This document shows positions 1 through 6,433 of a DNA stretch of 15,171 nt, one piece after another. Position 1 is the stretch's first letter. Every line of letters starts with the position of its first letter. Under the pieces are notes generated by a model. The model had not been told where the DNA came from. It saw nothing but the letters and a program-made list of their open reading frames with translations, and did not search any database. This DNA comes from an uncultured Collinsella sp. (lineage in GTDB: Bacteria; Actinomycetota; Coriobacteriia; Coriobacteriales; Coriobacteriaceae), in assembly GCA_958445895.1 (NCBI GenBank), contig CAUCTV010000029.1, forward strand, positions 1 through 15,171, given 5' to 3'. The translations under genes and the position numbers were made by a program.

Positions 1-133
1 TTTTGTTTGCGCACACGACATCGGACAGGCTGGGCTGCAGCTCGGTTACCGTCGTATGCTCGGTTATCTGGACAGGACGCCCATGAGCCATCTCATACGC
101 GTCTCTTTTTTGAATTGATCCGTTGTCCGGCAT
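1..133 (-). CDS. Start of an unrecognised protein, truncated by the left edge
   Basis: Reading leftward from an ATG at 133-131, an open frame of 44 codons runs to the window edge without a stop. It begins MPDNGSIQKRDAYEMAHGRP. The start is supported by a strong ribosome binding site (GGAGG at 145-141, 7 bases before the ATG). The visible residues are hydrophilic, with no signal peptide or membrane segment, and I do not recognise a family. A TATACT hexamer at 177-172 upstream could be its -10 box. It lies downstream of lacF on the same strand, but a terminator at 491-521 and about 400 bases of repeats separate them, so it is probably its own transcription unit. Confidence 0.6.
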   Translation of the reverse strand, partial: MPDNGSIQKRDAYEMAHGRPVQITEHTTVTELQPSLSDVVCANK

Positions 134-171
134 TTGGATACCTCCTCATTCCGGCCTGTATTGCGGTGGAA

Positions 172-177
172 AGTATA
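172..177 (-). promoter_or_regulatory. Candidate -10 box for the left-edge gene
   Basis: TATACT on the minus strand lies about 40 bases before the ATG at 133. The -35 position (about 195-200, CGTTCA on the minus strand) is a poor match, so this is only a suggestion. Confidence 0.35.
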
Positions 178-246
178 CCCACCCATCGAAAAACTGAACG
201 GCAGGAGGTGCAACAGGCTGCTGCATGATCCGCCCGCCATGAAATG

Positions 247-384
247 GGCTCATCTACTACGTTTAACCGCCCATCCCCGACCATGCCACAAAGCGGAAAA
301 ACAAAACCGCAGGTAGAAGTCCTGCGGTTTTTCATGAAACGCGGGTGTGTTCGAGGGTATCGGGTTAAACGTAGTAGATGAGCC
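247..384. repeat. Long inverted-repeat element, copy 1 (TACTACGTTTA family)
   Basis: A 22-bp perfect inverted repeat (247-268 against 363-384) contains CTACTACGTTTAACC and encloses 94 bases. The interior carries a smaller terminator-like hairpin (303-331). A second copy at 10939-11090 shares the arm core, the interior CGACCATGC, and GAAAAACAAAACCGCAGGTAGA-type interior sequence in opposite orientation. There is no coding capacity of its own. It looks like a dispersed non-autonomous palindromic element; whether it moves or acts as RNA is unknown. Confidence 0.75.
303..332 (+). terminator. Hairpin with T-run inside repeat copy 1
   Basis: An 11-bp perfect stem (303-313 with 321-331) has a 7-base loop and is followed by T residues, the form of a Rho-independent terminator on the plus strand. 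The A-run on the left would also serve the minus strand. No plus-strand gene precedes it in the window, so it may be part of the repeat rather than a gene terminator. Confidence 0.5.
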
Positions 385-409
385 AGTTTCGTGGCGAGCG
401 CTGCCAACC

Positions 410-441
410 GATCCTCCGGGGACGGGAAAAGCGGGTCATTT
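410..441. repeat. GATCC...GGGTC repeat box, copy 1
   Basis: GATCC, then GGGGACGG, GAAAA, CGGGTC and ATTT follow in order. The same order occurs on the minus strand at 11160-11127 (GATCC, GGGGACGG, GAAAA, CGGATC, ATTTT). The ends can pair as a 5-bp stem in both copies, here through a G-U pair. The box lies 25 bases from the end of the long inverted repeat. Function unknown; a terminator-like repeat is possible. A small hairpin (442-446 with 452-456) follows immediately. Confidence 0.45.
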
Positions 442-490
442 GGGGCTGTCGGCCCCTATTTCGCCGCAACCTAGATAGGTGAGATACAGA

Positions 491-521
491 AAAACCCTGC
501 CGCGGATAGCGGCAGGGTTTT
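491..521 (-). terminator. Terminator of lacF
   Basis: A 13-bp perfect stem (491-503 with 509-521) has a 5-base loop. On the minus strand it is followed by a T-run, 30 bases past the lacF stop codon. T residues also flank the other side, so it could work in both directions. Confidence 0.85.
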
Positions 522-549
522 TGGAAGGGGACGAGGTTGTGCGAGCTCG

Positions 550-888
550 TTAGGCGAGCTTGGCCTCGAGCTCAGCGATGCGCTTGTAGGCATCGATGGT
601 AAAGCGGGCCTGCTTCTCCAGGATCATAGTGGTCATGAGAGTGTCCTGAGCGTGAGCCATGATGAAGGTCATCTCCATCTCGCCGCCGCCGGCCTCCTGC
701 GAAAGCAGCTTGGTCTGCGTGTCATGGGCGCCGATAAGTGCATCGCTGGCATCCTTGTGCAGCTGTTCGGCCTTCTCAAAATCACCCTCGCGAGCAGCAT
801 CGAGCGCTGCAAGCAGATCGGTCTGGGCGTCACCTGCGTATGCGACAATCTCGAATCCAACCATCGAGATTTCTTCTTTGGTTGCCAT
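550..888 (-). CDS. lacF: PTS EIIA, lactose/cellobiose family (LacF)
   Basis: This cytoplasmic phosphocarrier would take phosphate from HPr and pass it to the EIIB domain of LacE. The 112 residues match the usual length of the lactose/cellobiose EIIA family, an all-helical trimer. The family signature MAHAQDTLM is clear: His79 is the expected phosphorylated histidine and Asp82 the metal-binding aspartate three residues later. The start (888-886) has AAGGA 7 bases upstream. It lies downstream of the LacI-type gene on the same strand, after a 213-base gap with its own likely promoter region, and ends at a strong terminator. A cellobiose/chitobiose role cannot be excluded from sequence, but lacE and lacG nearby favour lactose. 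Confidence 0.9.
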   Translation of the reverse strand: MATKEEISMVGFEIVAYAGDAQTDLLAALDAAREGDFEKAEQLHKDASDALIGAHDTQTKLLSQEAGGGEMEMTFIMAHAQDTLMTTMILEKQARFTIDAYKRIAELEAKLA

Positions 889-954
889 ATTGCGTTCCTT
901 TCACATATGAACCAATCGAGAGCATCGCGTCCGGGCATACGCGCTGCGTTCTGT

Positions 955-973
955 ATGGCAGAAACATTAACAT
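955..973 (-). promoter_or_regulatory. Degenerate operator-like site upstream of lacF
   Basis: The minus strand reads ATGTTAATGTTTCTGCCAT, about 70 bases before the lacF start. It matches the palindrome at 2266-2281 (ATGTTAACGTTGCCAT) except for one C-to-T change and a 3-base insertion. It could be a weak site for the same regulator, but the altered spacing makes this uncertain. Confidence 0.3.
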
Positions 974-1021
974 TCAAACAAAAAAGAACAGCGCAAAACG
1001 TAATTTCAAGCTATGAACGGT

Positions 1022-1046
1022 CATTTTTCGCCCGTGAACGGTTTTT
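1022..1046 (+). promoter_or_regulatory. Shared upstream box (CATTTTT...GAACGG), lacF side
   Basis: CATTTTT, then GC, GAACGG and a T-run occur here and again at 2231-2256 in the lacI-lacE spacer, in the same orientation and with spacing differing by one base. A second GAACGG lies at 1015-1020. Presence upstream of both PTS transcription units suggests a common regulatory element. Confidence 0.35.
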
Positions 1047-1101
1047 AAACCAATCTGAACAATATCGAACACAGTTAGCGGCAACCCAAACAGGTCCGCC
1101 T

Positions 1102-2106
1102 CTAGCGTACATCGCGCACCGTATCGCCCTCTACGAGCACGCCGGGGATCAGCATGTGCTCCACGCCAGACGCAACCCCCTCGGCACCGGCGATCTTGTC
1201 GACCGCCCACATGCCGACACGCCTGTTGTTAAAGCGCACCGTGGTCAGGCGACGGTCGGGCACGATGTCGCCCAGGCTGTCGTCAACACCCACTACGCTC
1301 ACGTCCTGGGGCACGCGTTTCCCGCGCGACTCGAGCCCGCGAATGCAGCCGTAGGCCATGGCATCGTTGGAAGCATAAATGGCTGTGCAGTTCGGATCGT
1401 CCGCAAGCACCTGGCCGGCGGCATATCCGCTCTGTGCCGTCCAATCGCCACGGACGAGTCGCGGCGGCTCAATACCATGCGCGCGCAATGTCTCGCGCCA
1501 GCCCTCCTCGCGACGCATGCCCGAAAGCGAGCGCTCGGGACACGAGATAAAGTGCACGGTCTTGTGCCCCTGCTCCAGCAAGTACTCGACCACCTGGCGC
1601 GAGCAATCGAACTGGTCGTTATCGACTGTTGAACAGAGCGGGTGCTCCAGCATGGTAACGAGCACCGTCTGCATACCGGGCAGCGGCTCGAAGGTGCCAA
1701 AGTCCGCCGGCATGCGATTCATGATCACAACCATGCCATCCACCGGCAGCGCGCTCATGCGCGACGATGCGCTCTCGAGGGTATACGGATGCCCGTCTAC
1801 TTTAGTGAGGGTGATGGCATAGCCATGTTTGTCGGCCGCGGCGGCAAAGCCCTCCATACGGTCGAGGTTGCCGGTGCCGGTAATGTTGAACATGGCGACG
1901 CCGACAGTCTTAAACTTGCCGCGGCGCAGCGATCGACCGGCAAAATTGGGGCGATACCCCAGCTCGCGCATGGCGGCACGCACGCGCTCCTTGGTCTCGG
2001 GGCGCACGCTGGGCGAATCGTGCACCGTACGCGAGACTGTCTGCTCCGAGACGCCCGCGAGACGCGCCACGTCCTTAACGGAAACCGATTTTTTAACAGC
2101 GGCCAT
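1102..2106 (-). CDS. LacI/GalR-family transcriptional regulator
   Basis: This 334-residue protein is full length for the family. The N-terminal helix-turn-helix is at about residues 8-28 (VSVKDVARLAGVSEQTVSRTV), followed by the hinge helix around 54-64 (NFAGRSLRRGK), where Leu60 corresponds to the leucine that LacI-type proteins insert into the minor groove. The periplasmic-binding-protein-like ligand domain fills the rest, with YASNDAMAYG and VSVVGVDDS typical of the fold. It is transcribed away from lacE and towards lacF, so control of both PTS units is the natural inference. CG-centred palindromes in the lacI-lacE spacer fit its class. The effector cannot be read from sequence. Only a weak ribosome binding site is visible before the ATG. 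Confidence 0.92.
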   Translation of the reverse strand: MAAVKKSVSVKDVARLAGVSEQTVSRTVHDSPSVRPETKERVRAAMRELGYRPNFAGRSLRRGKFKTVGVAMFNITGTGNLDRMEGFAAAADKHGYAITLTKVDGHPYTLESASSRMSALPVDGMVVIMNRMPADFGTFEPLPGMQTVLVTMLEHPLCSTVDNDQFDCSRQVVEYLLEQGHKTVHFISCPERSLSGMRREEGWRETLRAHGIEPPRLVRGDWTAQSGYAAGQVLADDPNCTAIYASNDAMAYGCIRGLESRGKRVPQDVSVVGVDDSLGDIVPDRRLTTVRFNNRRVGMWAVDKIAGAEGVASGVEHMLIPGVLVEGDTVRDVR

Positions 2107-2172
2107 AGGTCGATCTTTCTATGTCAACGATGCCATTGGTGGCACCCTACGCAGTCAAATGAAACGTCTTTA

Positions 2173-2178
2173 AGTATA
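2173..2178 (-). promoter_or_regulatory. Candidate -10 box for the LacI-type gene
   Basis: TATACT on the minus strand lies about 67 bases before the start at 2106. The -35 region at the expected spacing is poor. Confidence 0.4.
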
Positions 2179-2230
2179 TCTAACGCCTCCTCCGCCATAC
2201 GCTCACCACCCAAAACCTACCGTTCACCGA

Positions 2231-2256
2231 CATTTTTGCTTCCCCGAACGGCTTTT
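2231..2256 (+). promoter_or_regulatory. Shared upstream box (CATTTTT...GAACGG), lacE side
   Basis: This is the second copy of the box at 1022-1046. Here it is preceded by CCGTTC (2220-2225), which forms an inverted repeat with GAACGG (2246-2251) separated by 20 bases. Confidence 0.35.
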
Positions 2257-2264
2257 GTAGTCCA

Positions 2265-2282
2265 AATGTTAACGTTGCCATT
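2265..2282. promoter_or_regulatory. LacI-type operator candidate 1
   Basis: AATGTTAACGTTGCCATT is an 18-bp palindrome with 7 of 9 pairs matching and a central CG. It fits the general TGnnAnCGnTnnCA layout bound by LacI-family proteins. It lies between the LacI-type gene and lacE. Confidence 0.6.
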
Positions 2283-2382
2283 GTGCAAACACAGAGCCAC
2301 CGGGCGGCTCAAACGTTTACGCATAAGGAATCGACGGTTCGCAGGCACAGGAACCATCAGTTCGCGTCTTTTTTTGTGTCGC

Positions 2383-2404
2383 AAAATGGCAACGTCAACA
2401 TTTT
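2383..2404. promoter_or_regulatory. LacI-type operator candidate 2
   Basis: A 22-bp palindrome with 8 of 11 pairs is centred on CG between 2393 and 2394; its core is ATGGCAACGTCAACAT. It is nearly the reverse complement of candidate 1 (one difference over the 16-bp core), and the two centres are 120 bp apart, compatible with repression by looping. Confidence 0.6.
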
Positions 2405-2440
2405 GGCAACCGAACGCCAAAAGTTACCATCGTTGCTAAC
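2401..2440. promoter_or_regulatory. Two further CG-centred palindromes before lacE
   Basis: TTTTGGC (2401-2407) pairs with GCCAAAA (2416-2422) around a CG. Directly after it, GTTACCATCGTTGCTAAC (2423-2440) pairs at 7 of 9 positions, also around a CG. With candidate 2 this gives three consecutive centres 18 and 20 bp apart just upstream of the lacE ribosome binding site. They are weaker matches and may be fortuitous. Confidence 0.3.
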
Positions 2441-2463
2441 CCACCGACTCTTAGGAGCATTGC

Positions 2464-4239
2464 ATGGAGCAACTCATCGCCATCATCGAAAAGGGCCAAC
2501 CCTTTTTCAACGCGATCGCCCGCAACAAGTACCTCAAGGCGATCCGCGACGGCTTTATCTCCGTCATCCCCATCATCATCTTCTCGTCCATCTTCTGCCT
2601 GGTAGCCTCGGTCCCCAACATCTGGGGTTTCTACTGGCCCGATGACATCAACAACGCCCTGTGGAAGTGTTACAACTACTCCATGGGCATCCTGGCCATC
2701 GCCTGCGCCGCCACCACGGCCAAGCACTTCGCCGACGCCCAGAACCGTGATCTGCCCAAGAACAACCAGATCAACTTTATCTCGTGCATGTGCGCGGCCA
2801 TCATCGGCTTCTTGCTCCTTTCGAGCGACACGATCGCCACGGACGCCGCCAGCGGCTTCAACACCACCTACCTTGGTTCCAAGGGCTTGCTGACCGCCTT
2901 CATCGCTGCGTTTGTGACCGGCATCATCTACAAGTTCTTCATTAAGCGCAACATCACCGTCAAGATGCCCGAGCAGGTTCCGCCCAACATTTCGCAGACC
3001 TTTAAGGACATCATCCCCTTCTCCGTCTGCATCACCGCCTTTTGGGTCTTTGACATCGTCTTCCGCGCTGCCTTTGGCTTCTGCTTTGCCCAGGGCGTCA
3101 TCCAGGTGTTCCAGCCCCTGTTCACCGCCGCCGACGGCTACATCGGCCTCGCTGTGATCTACGGTGCCATGAGCCTCTTCTGGTTCGTCGGCGTCCACGG
3201 CCCCTCGATCGTCGAGCCCGCCATCGCCGCCGCTCTCGTTGCCAACATGACCGACAACCTGGCTGCGTTCCAAGCTGGCCAGCACGCTTCCGCTGTCCTG
3301 ACCCAGGGTGCCCAGTACTTCGTCGTCTGCATGGGCGGCACCGGCGCCACGCTCGTCCTGGTCTTTATGTTCTGCTTCCTGGCCAAGTCTCAGGAGATGC
3401 GCGCCGTCGGTAAGGCAGCCATCGTCCCCGTGTGCTTTGCCGTCAACGAGCCGCTGCTGTTCGCCGCGCCTATCGTGCTCAACCCCGTCTTCTTTGTCCC
3501 GTTTGTTTTTGCCCCGATTGCCAACATCTGGATCCTCAAGATCTTTATCGACTTCTTGGGCATGAACGGCTTTATGTACACCCTGCCCTGGACCGTCCCC
3601 GGCCCCATCGGCACCATCATGGGCTTGGGCTTCCAGCCGCTCGCCTTTGTGATGCTCGCCCTCATCCTGGTCGTCGACTTTGTCCTGTACTATCCGTTCT
3701 TCCGTGCCTATGACGCCCAGAAGTGCGCCGAGGAGGCCGAGATCTCCCAGGAGGAGCTCGCCGCCAAGAACGCCGAGAAGGCCGCCAAGCTCAACGACGC
3801 CTTCCAGGGCAAGGCCGATGCCAAGAGCGTTGCCGCCGGCGCTGCTGCCGAGGCCGTGAAGGCCGACGCCCCTGCCGCTTCTGCAGCACCCGCTGCCGAG
3901 GCAGCGACCGCCAGCGACCTCAACGGTAAGCGCGTGCTCGTGCTCTGCCAGGGTGGCGGTACCTCGGGTCTGCTCGCCAACGCGCTGGCCAAGGCTGCCA
4001 AGGAGCGCGGTATTAACCTCGAAACCGCTGCTGAGGCCTATGGCAACCACGTGGACATGCTCCCCGACTTTGACCTGGTCGTCCTGGCTCCGCAGGCCGC
4101 AAGCTACCTGGCCGACCTTCAGAAAGACTGCGAGCGCGTGGGCAACAAGTGCGTCGCCCGCCGCGGTAAGCAGTACATTGAGCTCTCCCAGAACGGCGAC
4201 AAGTCTCTCGCCTTCGTCTCCGAGCAGCTTTCGAAGTAA
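2464..4239 (+). CDS. lacE: PTS lactose-family EIICB (LacE)
   Basis: This membrane permease and phosphotransferase would import lactose as lactose-6-phosphate. The 591 residues divide into a membrane EIIC domain (about 1-415, many hydrophobic segments, with the conserved VHGPSIVEP at 244-252 and NEPLLF at 328-333), an Ala/Glu/Lys-rich linker (about 418-485) and a C-terminal EIIB domain (about 488-591). The EIIB active-site loop VLCQGGGTSGLLANAL contains Cys495, the residue phosphorylated in lactose EIIB. EIIC-EIIB fusion in this order is the LacE arrangement. AGGAG lies 6 bases before the ATG. lacG follows after 66 bases, so the two are probably cotranscribed; EIIA comes from lacF upstream on the other strand. 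Confidence 0.95.
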   Translation: MEQLIAIIEKGQPFFNAIARNKYLKAIRDGFISVIPIIIFSSIFCLVASVPNIWGFYWPDDINNALWKCYNYSMGILAIACAATTAKHFADAQNRDLPKNNQINFISCMCAAIIGFLLLSSDTIATDAASGFNTTYLGSKGLLTAFIAAFVTGIIYKFFIKRNITVKMPEQVPPNISQTFKDIIPFSVCITAFWVFDIVFRAAFGFCFAQGVIQVFQPLFTAADGYIGLAVIYGAMSLFWFVGVHGPSIVEPAIAAALVANMTDNLAAFQAGQHASAVLTQGAQYFVVCMGGTGATLVLVFMFCFLAKSQEMRAVGKAAIVPVCFAVNEPLLFAAPIVLNPVFFVPFVFAPIANIWILKIFIDFLGMNGFMYTLPWTVPGPIGTIMGLGFQPLAFVMLALILVVDFVLYYPFFRAYDAQKCAEEAEISQEELAAKNAEKAAKLNDAFQGKADAKSVAAGAAAEAVKADAPAASAAPAAEAATASDLNGKRVLVLCQGGGTSGLLANALAKAAKERGINLETAAEAYGNHVDMLPDFDLVVLAPQAASYLADLQKDCERVGNKCVARRGKQYIELSQNGDKSLAFVSEQLSK

Positions 4240-4248
4240 GTAACGCCT

Positions 4249-4282
4249 AGGGCCAGCCGACCATCCAAGACCGGCTGGCCCT
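4249..4282 (+). promoter_or_regulatory. Hairpin between lacE and lacG
   Basis: An 11-bp perfect stem (4249-4259 with 4272-4282) has a 12-base loop and starts 9 bases after the lacE stop. There is no T-run after it, so full termination is unlikely. It may protect the lacE message or partly reduce lacG expression. Confidence 0.55.
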
Positions 4283-4305
4283 TCGATTTAGACGATTGGA
4301 TCATC

Positions 4306-5745
4306 ATGTCCGTTAACCCTGCTAGCGTCACCAACCCGCCTGCGCAGTTTCCCGAGGACTTTGTCTTTGGCGGCGCCACTGCTGCCTACCAGGTAGAGGG
4401 CGAGACCCGCACTCACGGTAAGGGCAAGGTTGCCTGGGACGACTTTCTGGAAGCCCAAGGCCGTTTCTCCCCCGATCCCGCTTCGGACTTCTACAACCAG
4501 TACCCTGTCGACTTGGAGCTGTGCGAGGAGTTCGGTATCAACGGCATTCGCCTCTCCATTGCCTGGAGCCGCATCTTCCCCAACGGCACCGGCGAAATCA
4601 ACCCCGAGGGCGTCCAGTTCTACCACGATCTCTTCGCCGAGTGCCATAAGCACCATGTTGAGCCGTTCGTCACGCTGCATCACTTTGACACGCCGCTTCC
4701 CCTCTTTGAGAAGGGCGACTTCCTCAACCGCGAGACCATCGATGCCTTTGTGGACTTTGCCACCTTCTGCTTTAAGGAGTACGCCGACCAGGTGACCTAC
4801 TGGTTCACCTTTAACGAGATCTGGGCCGACGCCTCCAACACCTACATCGAGGGCACCTTCCCCGGCGGCGTCAAAGCTCATCTGGCCGAGGCCTTCCAGT
4901 GCGAGCACAACATGATGCTCGCCCACGCCAAGGCCGTGCTGGCCTTCCACAACGGCGGTTTTAAGGGCAAGATCGGCGTCATTCAATCGCTGGAGTTTAA
5001 GTACCCACTCAACGAGAACGACCCCGCCGACATCAAGGCCGCCAATAACGAGCACGTGCTGCAGAACCAGTTCTTGCTCGACGCCACCTTCCGCGGGGAC
5101 TATGCTCCCGACACCCTCGAGTGCGCCAACCGCCTGGCTGCCGTCTCGGGCGGCGCCATCGAGATCCTGGACGATGATCTGGAAATCATGCGCGAGGCTG
5201 CGCTCTACAACGATTACCTGGGTGTCAACAACTACCAGTGCCGCTTCCTCAAGGCTTACGACGGCGAGAACGACCTGCACCACAACGGTACGGGCGAGAA
5301 GGGCACCGGCCGCTGGCGCGTTAAGGGTATTGGCGAGCATGTGAACAAGCCCGGCATCCCCACCACCGACTGGGACTGGATTATCTATCCCGAGGGCCTG
5401 TTCGATCTGCTCGTCTACATTAAGCAGCGCTACCCCAACTACAAGCAGATCTTCATCACCGAGAACGGCATGGGCTACAAGGACCCCTACAAGGACGGTT
5501 TTGTGGACGACCAGCCGCGCATCGACTACATCGAGCAGCACCTGCGCTGGTTGCTCAAGGCCATGGAGGTGGGCGTCAACGTGGGCGGCTACTTCCTGTG
5601 GAGCCTGCAGGATCAGTTCTCCTGGACCAATGGCTACAACAAGCGCTATGGCTTCTTCTACGTAGACTTTGAAACCCAGAAGCGCACGCCCAAGGCAAGC
5701 GCCTACTGGTACAAGCACGTGGCGCAGACCCGTCGTCTGGACTAG
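4306..5745 (+). CDS. lacG: 6-phospho-beta-galactosidase, GH1 (LacG)
   Basis: This cytoplasmic enzyme would hydrolyse lactose-6-phosphate to glucose and galactose-6-phosphate. The 479-residue protein is a full-length glycoside hydrolase family 1 TIM barrel. Glu171 in WFTFNE is the expected acid/base and Glu386 in FITENG the nucleophile. Ser439, Lys446 and Tyr448 in SWTNGYNKRYG correspond to the phosphate-binding residues of the lactococcal enzyme, all offset by the same 11 residues, which separates it from ordinary beta-glucosidases. DWDWIIYPEGL is also typical of LacG. It is the second gene of the lacEG unit and ends before a GC-rich hairpin. The ribosome binding site is weak (GGA about 5 bases upstream). 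Confidence 0.95.
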   Translation: MSVNPASVTNPPAQFPEDFVFGGATAAYQVEGETRTHGKGKVAWDDFLEAQGRFSPDPASDFYNQYPVDLELCEEFGINGIRLSIAWSRIFPNGTGEINPEGVQFYHDLFAECHKHHVEPFVTLHHFDTPLPLFEKGDFLNRETIDAFVDFATFCFKEYADQVTYWFTFNEIWADASNTYIEGTFPGGVKAHLAEAFQCEHNMMLAHAKAVLAFHNGGFKGKIGVIQSLEFKYPLNENDPADIKAANNEHVLQNQFLLDATFRGDYAPDTLECANRLAAVSGGAIEILDDDLEIMREAALYNDYLGVNNYQCRFLKAYDGENDLHHNGTGEKGTGRWRVKGIGEHVNKPGIPTTDWDWIIYPEGLFDLLVYIKQRYPNYKQIFITENGMGYKDPYKDGFVDDQPRIDYIEQHLRWLLKAMEVGVNVGGYFLWSLQDQFSWTNGYNKRYGFFYVDFETQKRTPKASAYWYKHVAQTRRLD

Positions 5746-5797
5746 CGACTTGCGACTAGCGAGATGCCCCGCTCACACAACCTGCCCCCATTCCTCA

Positions 5798-5839
5798 GCC
5801 GGGGGCGGCACGTCACACGGCGCGCCGCCCCCGGCCTTT
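5798..5839 (+). terminator. Probable terminator of lacEG
   Basis: A 12-bp perfect GC-rich stem (5798-5809 with 5824-5835) has a 14-base loop and begins about 50 bases after the lacG stop. It is followed only by CTTTGTGTTT, so the T-tract is poor. Confidence 0.6.
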
Positions 5840-5866
5840 GTGTTTGGGCGGACCGGGAGCCGTTTG

Positions 5867-6163
5867 TCTCGATCTGTAACATCTGACCCGCGGTTTCGGC
5901 CCCAACTGTTACAGATCGAGATGAACGGGGTGGGCCGGGCCGAATTGTCTCGATCTGTAACACTAAACCCGGTTTTGGGCGTCTACCTGTTACAGATTGA
6001 GACAAACGTACCGGCCAATCCTCTCAATCTCAATCTATAACAGTTAGCCGGTTATTTCGCCCCCACCTGTTACAGATCGAGATGAATAGATTAGACCTAG
6101 CCGAAAAATCTCAACCTGTAACACGTAGCCGAGTTTTTCAGTCCTAGCTGTTACAGATCGAGA
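5867..6163. repeat. Tandem array of four 55-bp palindromic units
   Basis: Each unit is a 14-base arm (TCTCGATCTGTAAC), a 27-base centre and the inverted arm (GTTACAGATCGAGA). Units lie at 5867-5921, 5948-6002, 6028-6082 and 6109-6163, a period of 80-81 bp with 25-26-base spacers. The eight arms alternate in orientation at 39-41-base pitch. All four centres are exactly 27 bases and alignable (each starts with A and ends in CT). Arm changes are few: one in unit 2, two each in units 3 and 4. There is no cas gene and the layout is not a CRISPR. A fifth unit lies at 8019-8073. Confidence 0.9.
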
Positions 6164-6433
6164 CAAACAGGCCGAGCAAGCTACACCCGTAGGTCTTTCA
6201 CGCTGGAGCATTCGACCAGCACGCCCGAAACAAGCGTACGGCTTCTGGAGCTCGGGGCTTCTAGGCACGCAACGACCTCGTCGGGCGCACGGACACCCAG
6301 TCCGCGGTGACGGAACTTCACCGACATATCCCGAAAACTCGATCCCCGGCTTAGCTTGCGCGCATTATCACAATAAACCCCCAACGATACACGGTCCTGC
6401 GGTTCAATGAGCCACAGGACCGCATGCCGTCGA
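6164..6433. other. Gene-poor stretch between the array and the ATPase gene
   Basis: No convincing gene is visible. On the minus strand an open frame with no ATG start runs through about 6420-6181, reading ...VSLGVYCDNARKLSRG... and ending at 6181; the only start is a TTG at 6384 without a ribosome binding site. It may be a remnant or chance. The stretch also holds the hairpin at 6392-6422. Confidence 0.4.
6392..6422 (-). terminator. Hairpin after the ATPase gene
   Basis: An 8-bp perfect stem (6392-6399 with 6415-6422), extended inward by further pairs, begins 11 bases after the ATPase stop codon. It has no T-tract, so a role as terminator or message-end stabiliser is inferred from position. 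Confidence 0.4.

Noticed and set aside
652..1632. 326-codon plus-strand frame across lacF and the LacI-type gene
   Set aside because: It crosses two well-supported minus-strand genes and their spacer, and the translation shows no family features.
2395..4050. 551-codon open frame on the minus strand opposite lacE
   Set aside because: It is an antisense shadow produced by GC-rich third positions of lacE. The translation is low-complexity (Gly/Asp/Val-rich) with no recognisable domain, whereas the plus-strand frame is a clear EIICB.
4288..5718. 476-codon open frame on the minus strand opposite lacG
   Set aside because: It is antisense to an unmistakable GH1 enzyme, rich in Val/Ala/Gly, with no ribosome binding site or family signature.
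5867..6163. CRISPR array
   Set aside because: The arms alternate in orientation, the centres are homologous to each other rather than unique, only four units exist, and no cas gene is in the window.
5742..6268. Minus-strand frames reading SRSVT...LQIET repeatedly
   Set aside because: The periodic peptides are translations of the 14-base palindrome arms, not a repeat protein.
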